64,000 bases of DNA from Mesobacillus sp. AQ2 (GCF_030122805.1 NZ_CP126080.1:3167001-3231000), one strand, 5' to 3'. Shown: positions 54,002 to 64,000, counted from the stretch's first letter. A program made the numbers and translations. Notes: generated by a model not told the origin, from the sequence alone.

Positions 54002-54050
54002 CCATAGTTTATCAGATACGTCATCGTTTATAAAAGCAAGCCGCAGGGAT

Positions 54051-54773
54051 TTACAGCATTTTCTCAAGAAACTCTTTTGCCCTGCTGCTTTTCGGACTGC
54101 TGAAGAATTCTGCTGGAGGAGCATCTTCCACCAGTACACCGCCATCCAGGAAAAGAACGCGGTCAGCCACTTCACGTGCAAAGCCCATTTCATGTGTGAC
54201 AATGGCCATCGTCATGCCAGTGTGAGCCAGAGACTTCATGACCTCAAGCACCTCTTTGACCATTTCCGGATCCAGTGCAGAAGTAGGCTCATCGAAAAGC
54301 ATGACTTCAGGGTTCATCGCCAGCGCCCGGGCGATTGCTACACGCTGCTTTTGCCCTCCAGACAATCTGTTCGGATATTCATTTGCTTTTTCAGAGAGTC
54401 CCACTTTTTTAAGAAGTTCAAGACCATGCTTTTCTGCTTCTGCCTTGGACATACCTTTAACCTTTATCGGCGCATAGGTAATGTTTTGCAAAACGGTCAT
54501 ATGCGGGAACAGATGAAAGTGCTGGAACACCATGCCGACATTTTCACGGACTTTCATAATGTTCGTTTTCTTATCGGTAACATCATCGGCGCCAATCAGG
54601 ATTTGTCCGCTAGTCGGCTGCTCAAGTAAATTCAGGCAGCGGAGGAACGTTGATTTCCCTGATCCTGAAGGCCCGACGATGGCAACGACCTCCCCGTTAT
54701 CGATTGTCGTTGAGATTCCTTTTAGAACTTCAAGCTTGCCAAATGATTTATTAAGATTTTGTACTTTAATCAC
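54051..54773 (-). CDS. artR: Amino acid ABC transporter ATP-binding protein
   Basis: A 240-residue ATPase of polar amino acid importers: Walker [10 protein letters not shown], signature LSGGQKQR, Walker [12 protein letters not shown] and a His switch in VTHEMGF. In B. subtilis ArtPQR imports arginine. The start is a GTG at 54773 inside the artQ 3' end (8-nt overlap). Confidence 0.95.
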   Translation of the reverse strand: MIKVQNLNKSFGKLEVLKGISTTIDNGEVVAIVGPSGSGKSTFLRCLNLLEQPTSGQILIGADDVTDKKTNIMKVRENVGMVFQHFHLFPHMTVLQNITYAPIKVKGMSKAEAEKHGLELLKKVGLSEKANEYPNRLSGGQKQRVAIARALAMNPEVMLFDEPTSALDPEMVKEVLEVMKSLAHTGMTMAIVTHEMGFAREVADRVLFLDGGVLVEDAPPAEFFSSPKSSRAKEFLEKML

Positions 54774-55425
54774 TTTGTCTCATTCTCCTTTCAACTAGCT
54801 TACCGATGAATGTTAAGGAGATGACCATGAGATAGTAGATGAGACCGGCAAAAATGAACGGCTCAAAAAATCTATACTGCTCACCGCCAACAATATACGC
54901 CCTTCGCATGATATCATCAACGGCAATGACTGTAACGATTGCAGATTCCTTTGTAAGAGTGATGAATTCATTCATCAATGCAGGGAGGATATTTTTCATT
55001 GCTTGAGGCAGGATGATATCCTTCATCATTCTATTCCCAGGTACACCAAGAGCCATTGCAGCTTCCTTCTGACCTTTATCAACCGCCAAAATTCCGGCAC
55101 GGATGATTTCAGAAATGTATGCTGCAGAATTCAAAGAAAAAGACGCAACTGCTGCAGTGTAAGATGAAATCTCAAAGCCAATAATCTGCGGGGCTCCGTA
55201 ATAAATGATCATAAGCTGCAAAATAAGCGGTGTTCCGCGGAAAATCGATGTATAAATATCTGCAAACCAGTTGAGTGCTTTAAATTTGCTGATTTTAAAA
55301 ATTGCAAGAATGATACCAAACGCAAAGCCAAGAAGGCCTGCAACCAATACTATTTTTAGTGTGACGCCAATTCCCTTCAAAATATATGGCATTGAAGGAA
55401 GTATGGCGGTAAAATCGAGATTCAT
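54766..55425 (-). CDS. artQ: Amino acid ABC transporter permease
   Basis: A 219-residue permease with about five membrane helices and the EAA loop ([20 protein letters not shown], about 118-137) that contacts the ATPase. The helices include [18 protein letters not shown]. It overlaps artR and lies 83 nt after artP. A moderate hairpin separates artP and artQ, which could lower permease expression compared with the binding protein. Confidence 0.95.
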   Translation of the reverse strand: MNLDFTAILPSMPYILKGIGVTLKIVLVAGLLGFAFGIILAIFKISKFKALNWFADIYTSIFRGTPLILQLMIIYYGAPQIIGFEISSYTAAVASFSLNSAAYISEIIRAGILAVDKGQKEAAMALGVPGNRMMKDIILPQAMKNILPALMNEFITLTKESAIVTVIAVDDIMRRAYIVGGEQYRFFEPFIFAGLIYYLMVISLTFIGKLVERRMRQSD

Positions 55426-55464
55426 AATCGTAACAGCCCTCTCTTTTTATTTCATGAAGGAGAA

Positions 55465-55500
55465 AGGCGCCCAGAAGTCAAATGCACTCTGAACGCCCAG
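55465..55500 (-). promoter_or_regulatory. Intercistronic hairpin between artP and artQ
   Basis: GGGCGTTCAGA and TTCTGGGCGCC arms with about 11-nt loop on the minus strand, no clear T-run. Such stem-loops often stabilise the upstream binding-protein mRNA. Confidence 0.45.
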
Positions 55501-55508
55501 TTTCCATT

Positions 55509-56306
55509 TTACTTTTCTCCGCCAAACCATTTAATAACCAGCTTTTCTACTTCGCCATTTTCCATTTTTTCTTTAAGGACTTTGTTGAACTCTTCAGTCA
55601 GCTTACTTCCTTTAGGGAATGCGATGGCTGAACCGGCTTCTTCTTCATTTCCGTCTTCGATTGTGAAACCTGCAAGATCAGGATTGTTCTTGAAGTATCC
55701 TTCTGCAACTGTATCCTCGATGATTGCTGCGTCAATGCGTCCAGCCTTGATTTCCTGTACCAGCTCAGGAATTCTTGTGCGTTTTTCAACTTTGATTTTC
55801 ACTGTTTTCCCGATTTCTTCTGCTTTGCCTTCCTGGATAGAAGAAAGCTGAACGCCAACTGTTTTGCCTTCAAGGTCTTCAATTGACTTTATGTTGCTGT
55901 CTTTTGCTGAAACGATCATATGCTTCGCTGTGTAATACACATCGGAAAAGTCGACGCTTTCTTTACGTTCTTCTGTTGGAGTCATACCTGCCATGACAAA
56001 GTCGACACGGTCAGCCTGGATAGCACCGATCAATCCATTGAAGTCCATGTCCTTGATTTCTACTTCGTATCCTAATTCATTTGCGATCAGGTTCGCGAGA
56101 TCAACATCGAAACCGATAATTTCATCGCTTTTGGCTGTTTCGACGTATTCAAATGGCGGGTAGTCAGCTGAAGTTCCCATTGTTAGAACTTTCTTTTCTT
56201 CACCATTTCCGCCTGCGTTTTCTTTTTCCTCAGTAGCGGTACCGCATGCAGCTAAAACTCCCATCATTAAAATCGTAATCATAAGAATAGATAATGACTT
56301 TTTCAC
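55509..56306 (-). CDS. artP: Amino acid ABC transporter substrate-binding lipoprotein
   Basis: A 265-residue type-III periplasmic-binding-like protein. Lipobox LAAC (Cys at 21), then SADYPPFEYV, GFDVDLANLIANELG and DFVMAGMTPTEERK, the basic amino acid-binding signature region. The start is GTG at 56306 with AGGAGG 7 nt upstream. The AT-rich region before it (about 200 nt) holds a promoter candidate TTGAAA-16-TAATAA and an ArgR-box-like sequence. Confidence 0.94.
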   Translation of the reverse strand: MKKSLSILMITILMMGVLAACGTATEEKENAGGNGEEKKVLTMGTSADYPPFEYVETAKSDEIIGFDVDLANLIANELGYEVEIKDMDFNGLIGAIQADRVDFVMAGMTPTEERKESVDFSDVYYTAKHMIVSAKDSNIKSIEDLEGKTVGVQLSSIQEGKAEEIGKTVKIKVEKRTRIPELVQEIKAGRIDAAIIEDTVAEGYFKNNPDLAGFTIEDGNEEEAGSAIAFPKGSKLTEEFNKVLKEKMENGEVEKLVIKWFGGEK

Positions 56307-56475
56307 TTGTTTTCCTCCTATAATTTTTTCGAAAATTTCTTATTTTTTAAAATAATAAATATATTATTATCGAAACTCATTACTTTTTCAAGCAGAAACA
56401 ATTGATAATAAATATTCAACATAATGCATTTTAACACATCCTTATATTTATGCAATATGATTTTTAAATATAATC

Positions 56476-56516
56476 CTAATAAAATAAAAAAGAACCCCAT
56501 TTAGTATGGGATTCTA
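56476..56516 (-). terminator. Terminator of brxB
   Basis: AGAACCCCA/TGGGATTCT arms (56492-56500 with 56508-56516, one mismatch) and TTTTTTATTTTATT on the minus strand, right after the brxB stop. Confidence 0.8.
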
Positions 56517-56524
56517 ACCAAAAA

Positions 56525-56962
56525 TTAAACTTCTTCGCAATATTCTTCGAACGCATCCTGAAGTTTATTCACTACCTGCATTGGATCGTGGCCTTCGATT
56601 TCGTGGCGCTCGATCATCCTGCAAAGCTTTCCATCCTTCAAAAGCGCAAAGGAAGGAGATGAAGGCGGAAATCCTGTGAAATAACTCCGAGCCTTTTCAG
56701 TAGCTTCCTTATCCTGGCCTGCAAAAACTGTAACAAGTTGGTCAGGGCGTTTATCGTAGTGAAGAGAATGCGCTGCCGCTGGACGGGCGATGCCCCCGGC
56801 ACATCCGCAAACGGAATTCACCATTACAAGTGTCGTACCCTCTTTGGCCAAAGCCTCTTCTACTTCTTCACTAGTGGTCAGTTCTGTATATCCAGCTGCC
56901 GAGATTTCCTGGCGTGCCTGGCGGACTACATCATTCATGAAAAAATTAAAATCCATGCTCAT
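56525..56962 (-). CDS. brxB: Bacilliredoxin BrxB
   Basis: A 145-residue thioredoxin-fold protein that removes bacillithiol from oxidised proteins. The CGC active site lies in [14 protein letters not shown] at about 52-54. It corresponds to B. subtilis YqiW. AGAGG lies 7 nt before the ATG at 56962. It is a single-gene unit with its own terminator. Confidence 0.95.
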   Translation of the reverse strand: MSMDFNFFMNDVVRQARQEISAAGYTELTTSEEVEEALAKEGTTLVMVNSVCGCAGGIARPAAAHSLHYDKRPDQLVTVFAGQDKEATEKARSYFTGFPPSSPSFALLKDGKLCRMIERHEIEGHDPMQVVNKLQDAFEEYCEEV

Positions 56963-57109
56963 TGATCAACCTCTCCTCTGCTCGGAATTAAATAGTACAT
57001 AAATAATGATACCAATTAAAATAAATTTTTCAAAGTATGTTTAACTGCCAGGAAATCCGGGAAAGGTAACAATACAGCTAGATCCATACCCCTAAACTCC
57101 CTAGATGAA

Positions 57110-57143
57110 GGACAACGGCATATTCCGTTGTCCGCTTTTTTTT
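57110..57143 (+). terminator. Plus-strand terminator without an obvious upstream gene
   Basis: GGACAACGG/CCGTTGTCC stem (57110-57118 with 57125-57133), then GCTTTTTTTTG. On the plus strand nothing with a gene-like frame lies in the 150 nt before it. Confidence 0.75.
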
Positions 57144-57155
57144 GATGAAAATCAA

Positions 57156-57187
57156 TAAGCTGTCCACATTGGACAGCTTATTTTTTC
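57156..57187. terminator. Terminator overlapping the meaB stop
   Basis: A perfect 10-bp stem TAAGCTGTCC/GGACAGCTTA (57156-57165 with 57171-57180) that includes the meaB stop codon. T-rich on both strands (TTTTTTCG plus, TTGATTTTC minus), so possibly bidirectional. Confidence 0.7.
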
Positions 57188-58308
57188 GCTTCGAAAAAGG
57201 CCTTGAATAACTCATCGACTCCAGAGGCGACTGGCCTGTTTCCTGAAATCACTTCATTTTCTATTTTCGGCAGCAAACTTTTGATTGCTGAGTGCTGAAA
57301 AAAATTCATCTGAAGCTGGTCGATGATCAGATCATTCAGCCACTCCTTAGTCTGCGCCCTTCTTCTCATCTCAAAAATCCCGCTTTTCTTTGTAAGGCTC
57401 GAGAAGTCAGAAATCATTTTCCATATCTCGTCGTTCCCTTTATCATACAGCGCAGAACTCGTTAAAGCGGTCGTTTGCCACCCCTTCGTTGCCGGCTGCA
57501 GGAAATGAAGAATCCTATTATATTCTTCTTTTGTCTTTTTGGCAGCCTGTTCATTTTGACCATCTGCTTTATTGACAATAACGGAATCCGCAAGTTCCAT
57601 GATTCCTTTTTTCATGCCCTGGAGTTCGTCACCTGCACCCGTGAGGACAAGCAGCATGAAGAAATCGACCATATCCCTGACTATGACTTCGCTCTGTCCG
57701 ACACCGACCGTTTCAACCAGGATGACATCAAAGCCTGCTGCTTCACAGACAAGCATCGTTTCCCTCGTCTTACGGTGTACACCCCCAAGTTTCCCTCCGG
57801 ATGGAGAGGGACGGATGAATGCCCGCGGATTTCTCGCAAGCTTTTCCATCCGAGTTTTATCTCCCAGGATACTTCCGCCCGTCAAACTTGAGGTAGGATC
57901 CACAGCGAGTACTGCAACCTTGTGTCCCAGCTCGCACAGATAGCTGCCGAAGCTTTCAATAAAGGTGCTCTTCCCAGCTCCCGGTACACCTGTGATGCCA
58001 ATCCTGATGGATTTTCCTGATCGAGGAAGAAGGCTTTGCAAAAGAGATTGCGCGTATTGAAAATCACGCTCCGCATTGCTTTCAATCAAGGTGATTCCTT
58101 TTGCCAGTGCCGTCCTGTTCCCATCCATGATTTCAGCCGCCAGAGAATCAGGATCTATTTTACGTGCTGCTGTTTTTTTTATGAAACGTCCTGCTTTTGC
58201 AGGAAGTTCATTACCATGACCATTCCCTGATACTCCCGGCTTCACGGTGCTTGAAAAGGAATCAGCCTTCCCCGGGTCAAACCATTCAGGCTTTTTTTCG
58301 TCCTTCAT
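57178..58308 (-). CDS. meaB: MeaB-type GTPase, methylmalonyl-CoA mutase chaperone
   Basis: A 376-residue G3E GTPase (also called ArgK) that loads and protects the cobalamin cofactor of methylmalonyl-CoA mutase. P-loop GITGVPGAGKSTF (about 105-117), VDPTSSLTGG switch region, ETVGVGQSE and NKADG base-recognition motif. Its ATG overlaps the mutB stop by one base (TAATG), so it is translationally coupled. A 50-residue N-terminal extension is low complexity. Confidence 0.95.
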   Translation of the reverse strand: MKDEKKPEWFDPGKADSFSSTVKPGVSGNGHGNELPAKAGRFIKKTAARKIDPDSLAAEIMDGNRTALAKGITLIESNAERDFQYAQSLLQSLLPRSGKSIRIGITGVPGAGKSTFIESFGSYLCELGHKVAVLAVDPTSSLTGGSILGDKTRMEKLARNPRAFIRPSPSGGKLGGVHRKTRETMLVCEAAGFDVILVETVGVGQSEVIVRDMVDFFMLLVLTGAGDELQGMKKGIMELADSVIVNKADGQNEQAAKKTKEEYNRILHFLQPATKGWQTTALTSSALYDKGNDEIWKMISDFSSLTKKSGIFEMRRRAQTKEWLNDLIIDQLQMNFFQHSAIKSLLPKIENEVISGNRPVASGVDELFKAFFEAKK

Positions 58309-60488
58309 TAGTGGGACACTTCCTCGTAGCCCAGGCGCTCATAGATGGTCCGCAACACTTTTTGGGCTGCAACCGGAATGATCGTTCCCGGCCCAAAAAT
58401 CGCGCTGGCTCCATTATCATATAAAAACTGGTAGTCCTGGGCAGGGATGACTCCGCCAACGATGACGACAATGTCATCACGTCCAAGCTTTTTCAGCTCA
58501 TTTACAAGCTGTGGCAATAGCGTTTTATGCCCAGCTGCCAGAGAGCTGATTCCAATGGCGTGAACATCGTTTTCCACTGCCTGGATGGCTGTTTCTTCCG
58601 GTGTCTGGAAAAGCGGCCCGATATCGACATCAAAGCCTAAGTCTGCAAAAGCGGTTGAAATGACTTTAGCCCCCCGGTCATGGCCATCCTGACCCATCTT
58701 GGCAATCATGATTCGCGGTCTGCGTCCTTCATTTTCGAGGAACTCTGCCGTCATTTGCTGTACTTCGGAAATTTCTTCTTCATTCGTGAAGGCTGCACTG
58801 TATACCCCGCTAACTGACCGAATCACTGCTTTATGCCTTCCTGCCGCTTTTTCGATGGCATCTGAAATCTCTCCCAGTGTCGCCCTTGCCCGTGCTGCCC
58901 TTACTGCATACTCGAGAAGATTGCCTTCTCCAGTTTCAGCCACAGCAGCCAGATCATTCAAAGCGGATTCTACTTTTTCATCATCACGATTTTCTTTTAA
59001 CTGCTTGAGCCTTTCAATCTGTTTCGCGCGAACAGCGGAGTTATCAATATCTAGTATTTCAAGAGGATCCTCCTGTTCAAGCCTGTATTTATTCACCCCG
59101 ATAATTGTTTCCTTACCAGAGTCAATTTGAGCCTGGCGTCTTGCAGCTGCTTCTTCAATGCGCATCTTAGGCAAACCCGTTTCGATTGCCTTGGCCATCC
59201 CGCCAAGATTTTCAATCTCTTCAATATGCTCCCAGGCTCTCTCAATCAGTGCGTCTGTCAGGCTTTCTACATAATAGCTTCCTGCCCATGGATCAATCAC
59301 TTTTGTTATCCCGGTCTCTTCCTGCAAAAACAATTGTGTGTTGCGGGCAATACGGGCAGAAAAATCCGTTGGCAGCGCGATTGCTTCATCAAGTGCGTTG
59401 GTGTGCAAGGATTGTGTATGGCCCATCGCAGCGGCATGTGCCTCCACCAATGTACGGAGTACGTTATTATATGGATCCTGCTCGGTCAGGCTCCATCCAG
59501 ATGTCTGTGAATGTGTCCTCAAAGCCATTGACTTTTCGTTTTTCGGATTGAACGTCTTGATCATTTTTGCCCAAATAAATCTCGCCGCCCTCATTTTGGC
59601 GACTTCCATGAAATAGTTCATGCCAATCGCCCAGAAGAAACTTAATCTCGGAGCGAATGAATCGATATCAATGCCGGCTTTCAGGCCTGTCCGCACATAT
59701 TCAAGGCCATCTGCCAGGGTATATGCCAGTTCAATATCCGCCGGTGCTCCGGCTTCCTGCATATGATAGCCTGAAATACTGATTGAATTGAATTTAGGCA
59801 TGTATTTGGACGTGTATTCGAAAATATCAGCGATGATCTTCATTGACATTTCCGGCGGGTAAATATAGGTGTTCCTGACCATGTATTCCTTCAGGATATC
59901 ATTCTGGATCGTACCGGATAATTGATCCTGCGTCACGCCCTGTTCCTCGGCTGTCACTATAAAGAATGCCATGATCGGCAGGACAGCTCCGTTCATTGTC
60001 ATTGACACAGACATCTGGTCTAGCGGAATTCCATCAAACAGGATTTTCATATCCAGGATGGAGTCGATCGCGACACCGGCTTTGCCGACATCACCTTCCA
60101 CCCGAGGATGGTCAGAATCGTATCCCCTGTGGGTCGCAAGGTCAAAGGCAACAGACAAACCTTTTTGTCCCATCGCAAGGTTCCGTCTGTAAAATGCGTT
60201 GCTTTCTTCAGCAGTTGAAAATCCCGCATACTGTCTTACCGTCCATGGACGGTTTACATACATCGCTGGATACGGTCCCCTTGTGTAAGGCGGCAGACCG
60301 GGCATACCATCCAGATGCTTAACAGACTCGAAATCTTCTTGTGTATATACAGCCTTCACTTTGATCTGTTCATTTGTCTCAAATAACAAATCTTCGAGCT
60401 TTTCTTTTATATGAGTGTCAACCTGCTCCTTGCCTTCCTTTTTCTCATCAGCAAATAAAGTGACTTTTGTAAAATCAGGCTTTTGCAT
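58308..60488 (-). CDS. mutB: Methylmalonyl-CoA mutase, large (catalytic) subunit
   Basis: Adenosylcobalamin enzyme that isomerises methylmalonyl-CoA to succinyl-CoA. The 726-residue protein has an N-terminal TIM barrel ([39 protein letters not shown]) and a C-terminal B12-binding domain with DGHDRG (about 601-606). The ATG at 60488 follows GGAGG by 9 nt and overlaps the mutA end by 14 nt. Confidence 0.97.
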   Translation of the reverse strand: MQKPDFTKVTLFADEKKEGKEQVDTHIKEKLEDLLFETNEQIKVKAVYTQEDFESVKHLDGMPGLPPYTRGPYPAMYVNRPWTVRQYAGFSTAEESNAFYRRNLAMGQKGLSVAFDLATHRGYDSDHPRVEGDVGKAGVAIDSILDMKILFDGIPLDQMSVSMTMNGAVLPIMAFFIVTAEEQGVTQDQLSGTIQNDILKEYMVRNTYIYPPEMSMKIIADIFEYTSKYMPKFNSISISGYHMQEAGAPADIELAYTLADGLEYVRTGLKAGIDIDSFAPRLSFFWAIGMNYFMEVAKMRAARFIWAKMIKTFNPKNEKSMALRTHSQTSGWSLTEQDPYNNVLRTLVEAHAAAMGHTQSLHTNALDEAIALPTDFSARIARNTQLFLQEETGITKVIDPWAGSYYVESLTDALIERAWEHIEEIENLGGMAKAIETGLPKMRIEEAAARRQAQIDSGKETIIGVNKYRLEQEDPLEILDIDNSAVRAKQIERLKQLKENRDDEKVESALNDLAAVAETGEGNLLEYAVRAARARATLGEISDAIEKAAGRHKAVIRSVSGVYSAAFTNEEEISEVQQMTAEFLENEGRRPRIMIAKMGQDGHDRGAKVISTAFADLGFDVDIGPLFQTPEETAIQAVENDVHAIGISSLAAGHKTLLPQLVNELKKLGRDDIVVIVGGVIPAQDYQFLYDNGASAIFGPGTIIPVAAQKVLRTIYERLGYEEVSH

Positions 60489-62430
60489 TGGTGCCTGCCT
60501 CCATTTCTTGAAGGATCGATGATAGCGACTGGTAAGCATTGCTTCTTACATGCAGGAAATCCTGGATTCCGGCAGTGTGCCATTCGCTTTCTCTTTCCTC
60601 TGGGATACCTGCCAGATAAAGCTTTACATCATACTCTTTCTTGATTTCCAGCGCCAGCTCGGGTCCGAATGAATTGTAGGAAGTCTGGTCACCGCAAATG
60701 ATAAATTGTTTTGCACTCGATGCTTTGATGAATTCCAACGCTTCCTGAACTGTATGGATTTCGTCGCTCCTTAGTGCATGAATGCCACCCGCTGATAAAA
60801 GACCCGAAATAAAATCCGCCCTTGGCTTGTGCTTTTTCAGCTGATCCAGGCAGATTAAGCCAACCACCGGACGCTGCCCCATTTTCTCAAGTCCATTTGC
60901 CCTGAATCTCAGTTTTTCAAATGGTTGTGATAAACGTTTGGATTCTAATGGCGTGAAGCTTTGTTCTATCTCTTCCAATCTTTTTAATAGAGAATCCCCT
61001 GACTCAATCATTCTCACACTGTCCGCAAGGGTGCCTCCAAAATATTGGCTTTTTCTATCCTTAACTAGAGGCTGGCTGACAGCTTCCGAAAGATTGGCAT
61101 AAAAATTTGTCCCGATGATGCTCTTTTTCCTCTTAAAAACATCCTGTTCACGGGCATCAGCCGTCTTTGCAATCTGTTCCTGGAGCCATCCGGACCTCAG
61201 AGCCTCATAAATCCCTCCCATGCCATCCAGCTCAAGGAAAAGATTCCACGCCTTTTCAGCCAGTTCATTTGTCAACGATTCAATATACCACGATCCTCCT
61301 GCAGGGTCGGCTACTTTTTCGAGATGCGCCTCTGATTTAAGGACCAGCTGTGTATTGCGGGCAACCCTTTCAGAGAAGGCACTAACTGTTCCTGTTGCTT
61401 CCTCGAAGCTTCCAGTGTGCAGGTACTGTATGCCTCCCAGTACTGCAGCAAAGGCCTCATTCCCAGTCCTGAGCATGTTTACATATGGATCAAAGATCGT
61501 TTTCGTGTACCTTGAAGTCTCAGCTGATAGAACCATTTTCTGGTCTCCTGGTTCGGCACCGTATGCTTCCGCTATTTTACTCCATAGAATCCTGGCAGCC
61601 CTGAGCTTGGCTGTTTCCATGAAGAAGTTCGAGCCTATCGCAAAGTGGAACACGAATTTTGACAACGCTTTCTTCAATTCCCAGCCCTGGTCAAGCAGTT
61701 GCTGCAGCAGGTATACCCCGGTGGAAATGCCGGCAGCAAGTTCCTGAACCGCACTTGCTCCGCTGTCATGATAAGGGACGGTATTAGCGAGCACTGTTTT
61801 TAATTGTGGCAATTGCTGGTCTGCTTCCTCCAGCACCTTTGCCCATTCTGCAAAAAATTCCTGTTCCTCTTTCGGAAGTCCCCCATTTAGGCTCGCTTCG
61901 GCAACAGGATCCGCTGCGACAAAACCTGAAACCTCACTTGAAGCCCCTGCCTCCTTGCAGGAAACTGACAATGCAGCAAGAAGCGGTGTTTGAAGCAATC
62001 CTGCATTCAAACTCAAAGGGTAGTCATTTTTATAAGAAGCAAAGAATTCGGCCAATCCACGAGGATCAAGGAACAAATCAGGTTTTACCTCAAAAGAAAT
62101 CGCGTTTTGTCCTTTTGCTAATGCAGAGTCCATTTTTTCTTTCAGTTCCGTCAAATCCTTGTAAAAAAGGCGATTCGAGATATGCCATGACTCAGATTGA
62201 TACCCGAATGGATGGATGCCGCGCCTGTAGCCTGGTTCACCTGGAAGAGCTCCAGCCAATTGATCCGGGAAATCTTCTTTTGTGTAAAGCGGCTTAAGCA
62301 TGATATCTTCATATGTATTGGTATAAAGTGATTCAATTGGCTTTCCTTTTAATGAAGCAGCAGCTTTCTTTTGCCAGTCCTCAAAAAATGCATCATTGAA
62401 CGAGGCAGCCTTCATACTCTCGATTGTCAT
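60475..62430 (-). CDS. mutA: Methylmalonyl-CoA mutase, small subunit
   Basis: A 651-residue homologue of MutB that pairs with it. The TIM-barrel core is recognisable ([37 protein letters not shown]), but the C-terminal domain lacks the DxHxxG cobalamin motif, as expected for the non-catalytic subunit. The start is uncertain: [10 protein letters not shown] at 62430 fits homologues but has a weak ribosome binding site; an ATG at 62472 adds 14 residues, also without one. Confidence 0.93.
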   Translation of the reverse strand: MTIESMKAASFNDAFFEDWQKKAAASLKGKPIESLYTNTYEDIMLKPLYTKEDFPDQLAGALPGEPGYRRGIHPFGYQSESWHISNRLFYKDLTELKEKMDSALAKGQNAISFEVKPDLFLDPRGLAEFFASYKNDYPLSLNAGLLQTPLLAALSVSCKEAGASSEVSGFVAADPVAEASLNGGLPKEEQEFFAEWAKVLEEADQQLPQLKTVLANTVPYHDSGASAVQELAAGISTGVYLLQQLLDQGWELKKALSKFVFHFAIGSNFFMETAKLRAARILWSKIAEAYGAEPGDQKMVLSAETSRYTKTIFDPYVNMLRTGNEAFAAVLGGIQYLHTGSFEEATGTVSAFSERVARNTQLVLKSEAHLEKVADPAGGSWYIESLTNELAEKAWNLFLELDGMGGIYEALRSGWLQEQIAKTADAREQDVFKRKKSIIGTNFYANLSEAVSQPLVKDRKSQYFGGTLADSVRMIESGDSLLKRLEEIEQSFTPLESKRLSQPFEKLRFRANGLEKMGQRPVVGLICLDQLKKHKPRADFISGLLSAGGIHALRSDEIHTVQEALEFIKASSAKQFIICGDQTSYNSFGPELALEIKKEYDVKLYLAGIPEERESEWHTAGIQDFLHVRSNAYQSLSSILQEMEAGTNAKA

Positions 62431-62570
62431 ATACTTCACTGTCCGAAGTTCAGACAGCCTTCCCCCCTTCATGAAATTGTGATAAAATTCTAATTTTTAT
62501 ATTCCACTTTTATTTTAGTATACGAATGCTATTCTAGCAACGAAGGGACATTAACGATCTAACTCCGTAT

Positions 62571-62600
62571 AGGAAAACGCCCAGAATGGTTCTGGGCGTC
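62571..62600 (-). terminator. Terminator of the bkd operon
   Basis: ACGCCCAGA/TCTGGGCGT stem (62577-62585 with 62591-62599), 5-nt loop, then TTTTCC on the minus strand. Confidence 0.75.
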
Positions 62601-62615
62601 TTTAGCTAGATTGAA

Positions 62616-63914
62616 TTAATAGATTGATGTCGTCTCTTTTGATGTGTTTTCCAGGATTTCTTTTACCCTTGCAAGGAAACGTCCGCAAACAAGGCCGTCC
62701 AGTACACGATGGTCAAGTGACAGGCACAGGTTTACCATATCGCGAACCGCGATCATGCCATTGTTCATTACGACAGGACGCTTAACGATTGACTCCACCT
62801 GAAGGATGGCAGCCTGTGGATAATTGATGATTCCCATTGATTGGACAGAACCGAAAGAACCTGTGTTGTTGACAGTGAAGGTTCCGCCTTGCATGTCCTC
62901 GGAACGAAGCTTGCCGGTACGTACCTTCTGGGCAAGTTCATTGATTTCACGGCCGATGCCTTTAATTGTCTTTTCGTCTGCATTTTTAATGACAGGTACG
63001 AACAAGGCATCATCTGTCGCTACTGCGATTGAAAGATTGATATCTTTTTTCTGGATGATCTTGTCGCCAGCCCACATAGAATTGACTTGCGGGAATTCTT
63101 TCAGTGCCTGTGCGACAGCTTTAACGAAGAAAGCAAAGAAAGTAAGGTTGAAGCCTTCTTTCTTCTTGAAATCATCCTTAAGACCATTTCTGTATTCTAC
63201 AAGGTTTGTAACGTCCACTTCCACCATTGTCCAGGCATGCGGAGCTTCATGCTTGCTGCGCAGCATATTGGCAGCGATCGCCTTGCGTACTCCAGTTACT
63301 GGGATCTCGATATCACCTGCAGCAACTGGTACAGAAGGAGCTTCCGCTGCTGATGCTGCTGGCTGAGATGGTGCAGCCGGCTTGTCCGGAGCCTCTGTCA
63401 GTGCCGCAGCTTGAGCCTTAGGTGCTTCGGCTGACGGCTGAGGAATATTTCCGGATTGAATGATCTGCTGAAGATCTTTACGGGTAATCCTTCCGCCTGC
63501 CCCGGTGCCATTAACTATGGTCAAGTCGATATTATGTTCTTGGGCAAGCTTCAGTACTGCCGGTGAGTACCTTGCTCTGTTTCCATCATTGCCGGATACT
63601 GCTGGTGCAGCAGTACCTGTTGAAGCTTCTGCTGCAGGTTTCTCTGCAGCTGGAGCTTCCTCGGTGCTGCCGCCTTCTATTTCAATAGTGCAAATGATTT
63701 CACCAACCGCAAAAGTATCTCCTTCATTCGCAATCAATTCCTTGATTGTTCCTGAAAAAGATGATGGTACTTCAGCATTTACCTTGTCAGTCATGACTTC
63801 GGCCAGCGGATCGTATTTATTTACTTTATCACCTACAGAAACCAGCCATTTACTGATTGTTCCTTCTGTAACACTCTCGCCTAATTGAGGCATTTTGATT
63901 TGTTCGATCGCCAC
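62616..63914 (-). CDS. bkdB: Branched-chain keto acid dehydrogenase E2 (dihydrolipoyl acyltransferase)
   Basis: A 432-residue E2 core of the complex that makes branched acyl-CoAs (fatty acid primers) from keto acids. It has one lipoyl domain with the lipoylated Lys in MTDKVNAEVPS (about residue 45), an Ala/Pro-rich linker, an E1/E3-binding domain (RYSPAVLKLAQEHNIDL) and a catalytic domain with the His motif LSLDHRVLDG. The start is GTG at 63914, 8 nt after GGAGG; the ATG at 63935 overlaps that site. Confidence 0.96.
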   Translation of the reverse strand: MAIEQIKMPQLGESVTEGTISKWLVSVGDKVNKYDPLAEVMTDKVNAEVPSSFSGTIKELIANEGDTFAVGEIICTIEIEGGSTEEAPAAEKPAAEASTGTAAPAVSGNDGNRARYSPAVLKLAQEHNIDLTIVNGTGAGGRITRKDLQQIIQSGNIPQPSAEAPKAQAAALTEAPDKPAAPSQPAASAAEAPSVPVAAGDIEIPVTGVRKAIAANMLRSKHEAPHAWTMVEVDVTNLVEYRNGLKDDFKKKEGFNLTFFAFFVKAVAQALKEFPQVNSMWAGDKIIQKKDINLSIAVATDDALFVPVIKNADEKTIKGIGREINELAQKVRTGKLRSEDMQGGTFTVNNTGSFGSVQSMGIINYPQAAILQVESIVKRPVVMNNGMIAVRDMVNLCLSLDHRVLDGLVCGRFLARVKEILENTSKETTSIY

Positions 63915-63960
63915 AGGTTGACCCTCCTTCTCCATTCACTCTATTTCCAATATGATTATG

Positions 63961-64000
63961 TTAAAATTCAGCAAGCTCTCTCATTGCTTTTTCAACTTTA
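63961..64000 (-). CDS. bkdAB: C-terminal end of a bkdAB-like E1 beta subunit gene, cut by window edge
   Basis: The last 12 codons of a minus-strand frame (KVEKAMRELAEF, then TAA at 63961-63963) lie 46 nt upstream of bkdB. The ending and position fit the branched-chain keto acid dehydrogenase E1 beta subunit, the usual gene before bkdB. Confidence 0.75.
   Translation of the reverse strand, partial: KVEKAMRELAEF

Overview
The window comes from the chromosome of an endospore-forming Bacillus-group Firmicute (family Bacillaceae). It carries the spoVA, spoIIA-sigF, spoIIM, mciZ and dacF sporulation genes. Ribosome binding sites are strong, with frequent GTG and TTG starts. Gene order follows the B. 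subtilis lysA-spoVA to bkd region almost throughout (lysA, spoVA, sigF, deoB-punA, xerD, fur, spoIIM, nudF, mciZ, yqkF-yqkB, yqjX-yqjA, art, brxB, bkd). I cannot name the species from sequence alone; a Mesobacillus- or Cytobacillus-like organism would fit. No rRNA, tRNA, prophage or CRISPR array is seen. The only mobile element is one IS200-type insertion.

Layout. 1-8.1 kb: 3'-truncated lysA, a reduced spoVA operon (AA, AB, AEA, AF; no AC, AD or AEB), a 52-nt tandem repeat array, then dacF-spoIIAA-spoIIAB-sigF with recognisable sigma-F/G and sigma-H promoters. 8.2-13.7 kb: deoB-punA-pdp nucleoside catabolism under a predicted CcpA site, xerD, yqzK and fur with PerR/Fur-like boxes. 13.8-19.1 kb: spoIIM, an endonuclease Q-like PHP protein, nudF, the small FtsZ inhibitor gene mciZ, yqkF, a ZIP-like membrane protein and yqkE-grpB. 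19.3-23.2 kb: scoA-scoB, thiolase and HMG-CoA lyase, the end of leucine catabolism, followed by a small gene behind a textbook sigma-G promoter. 23.3-31.6 kb: yqkD, a lipoprotein, yqkB, a CDGSH protein, the LexA-controlled yqjX-yqjW pair, yqzH, an ECF sigma/DUF4179 pair and yqjQ-yqjP. 31.8-41.3 kb: a proline T-box and proI, a glycosyltransferase, namA, a methyltransferase, a decayed cadC-like locus, rnz, zwf and a TIGR02206-type membrane protein. 41.3-48.2 kb: an esterase, the IS200 element, gndA, yqjH, an MCP behind a sigma-D promoter, and cheW. 48.2-57 kb: a second large 52-nt array, peptidase yqjE, mce-yqjD, the stressosome miniprotein gene prli42, an L,D-transpeptidase, yqjA, artPQR and brxB. 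57.2-64 kb: meaB-mutB-mutA and the end of the bkd operon.

How the genes work together. Bkd (branched-chain keto acids), YqjD and Mce (carboxylation step and methylmalonyl-CoA epimerase), MutAB with MeaB, and HMG-CoA lyase, ScoAB and thiolase form a nearly complete route from branched-chain amino acids to succinyl-CoA, acetoacetate and acetyl-CoA. zwf and gndA supply the oxidative pentose phosphate steps; deoB, punA and pdp salvage nucleosides.

Most unusual feature: four intergenic arrays (about 4.69-5.16, 24.30-24.41, 35.38-35.49 and 48.38-48.79 kb). All have a repeat period of 52 nt and the same layout, an inverted repeat around a loop of about 7 nt followed by a T-rich linker, but each locus has its own arm sequence.
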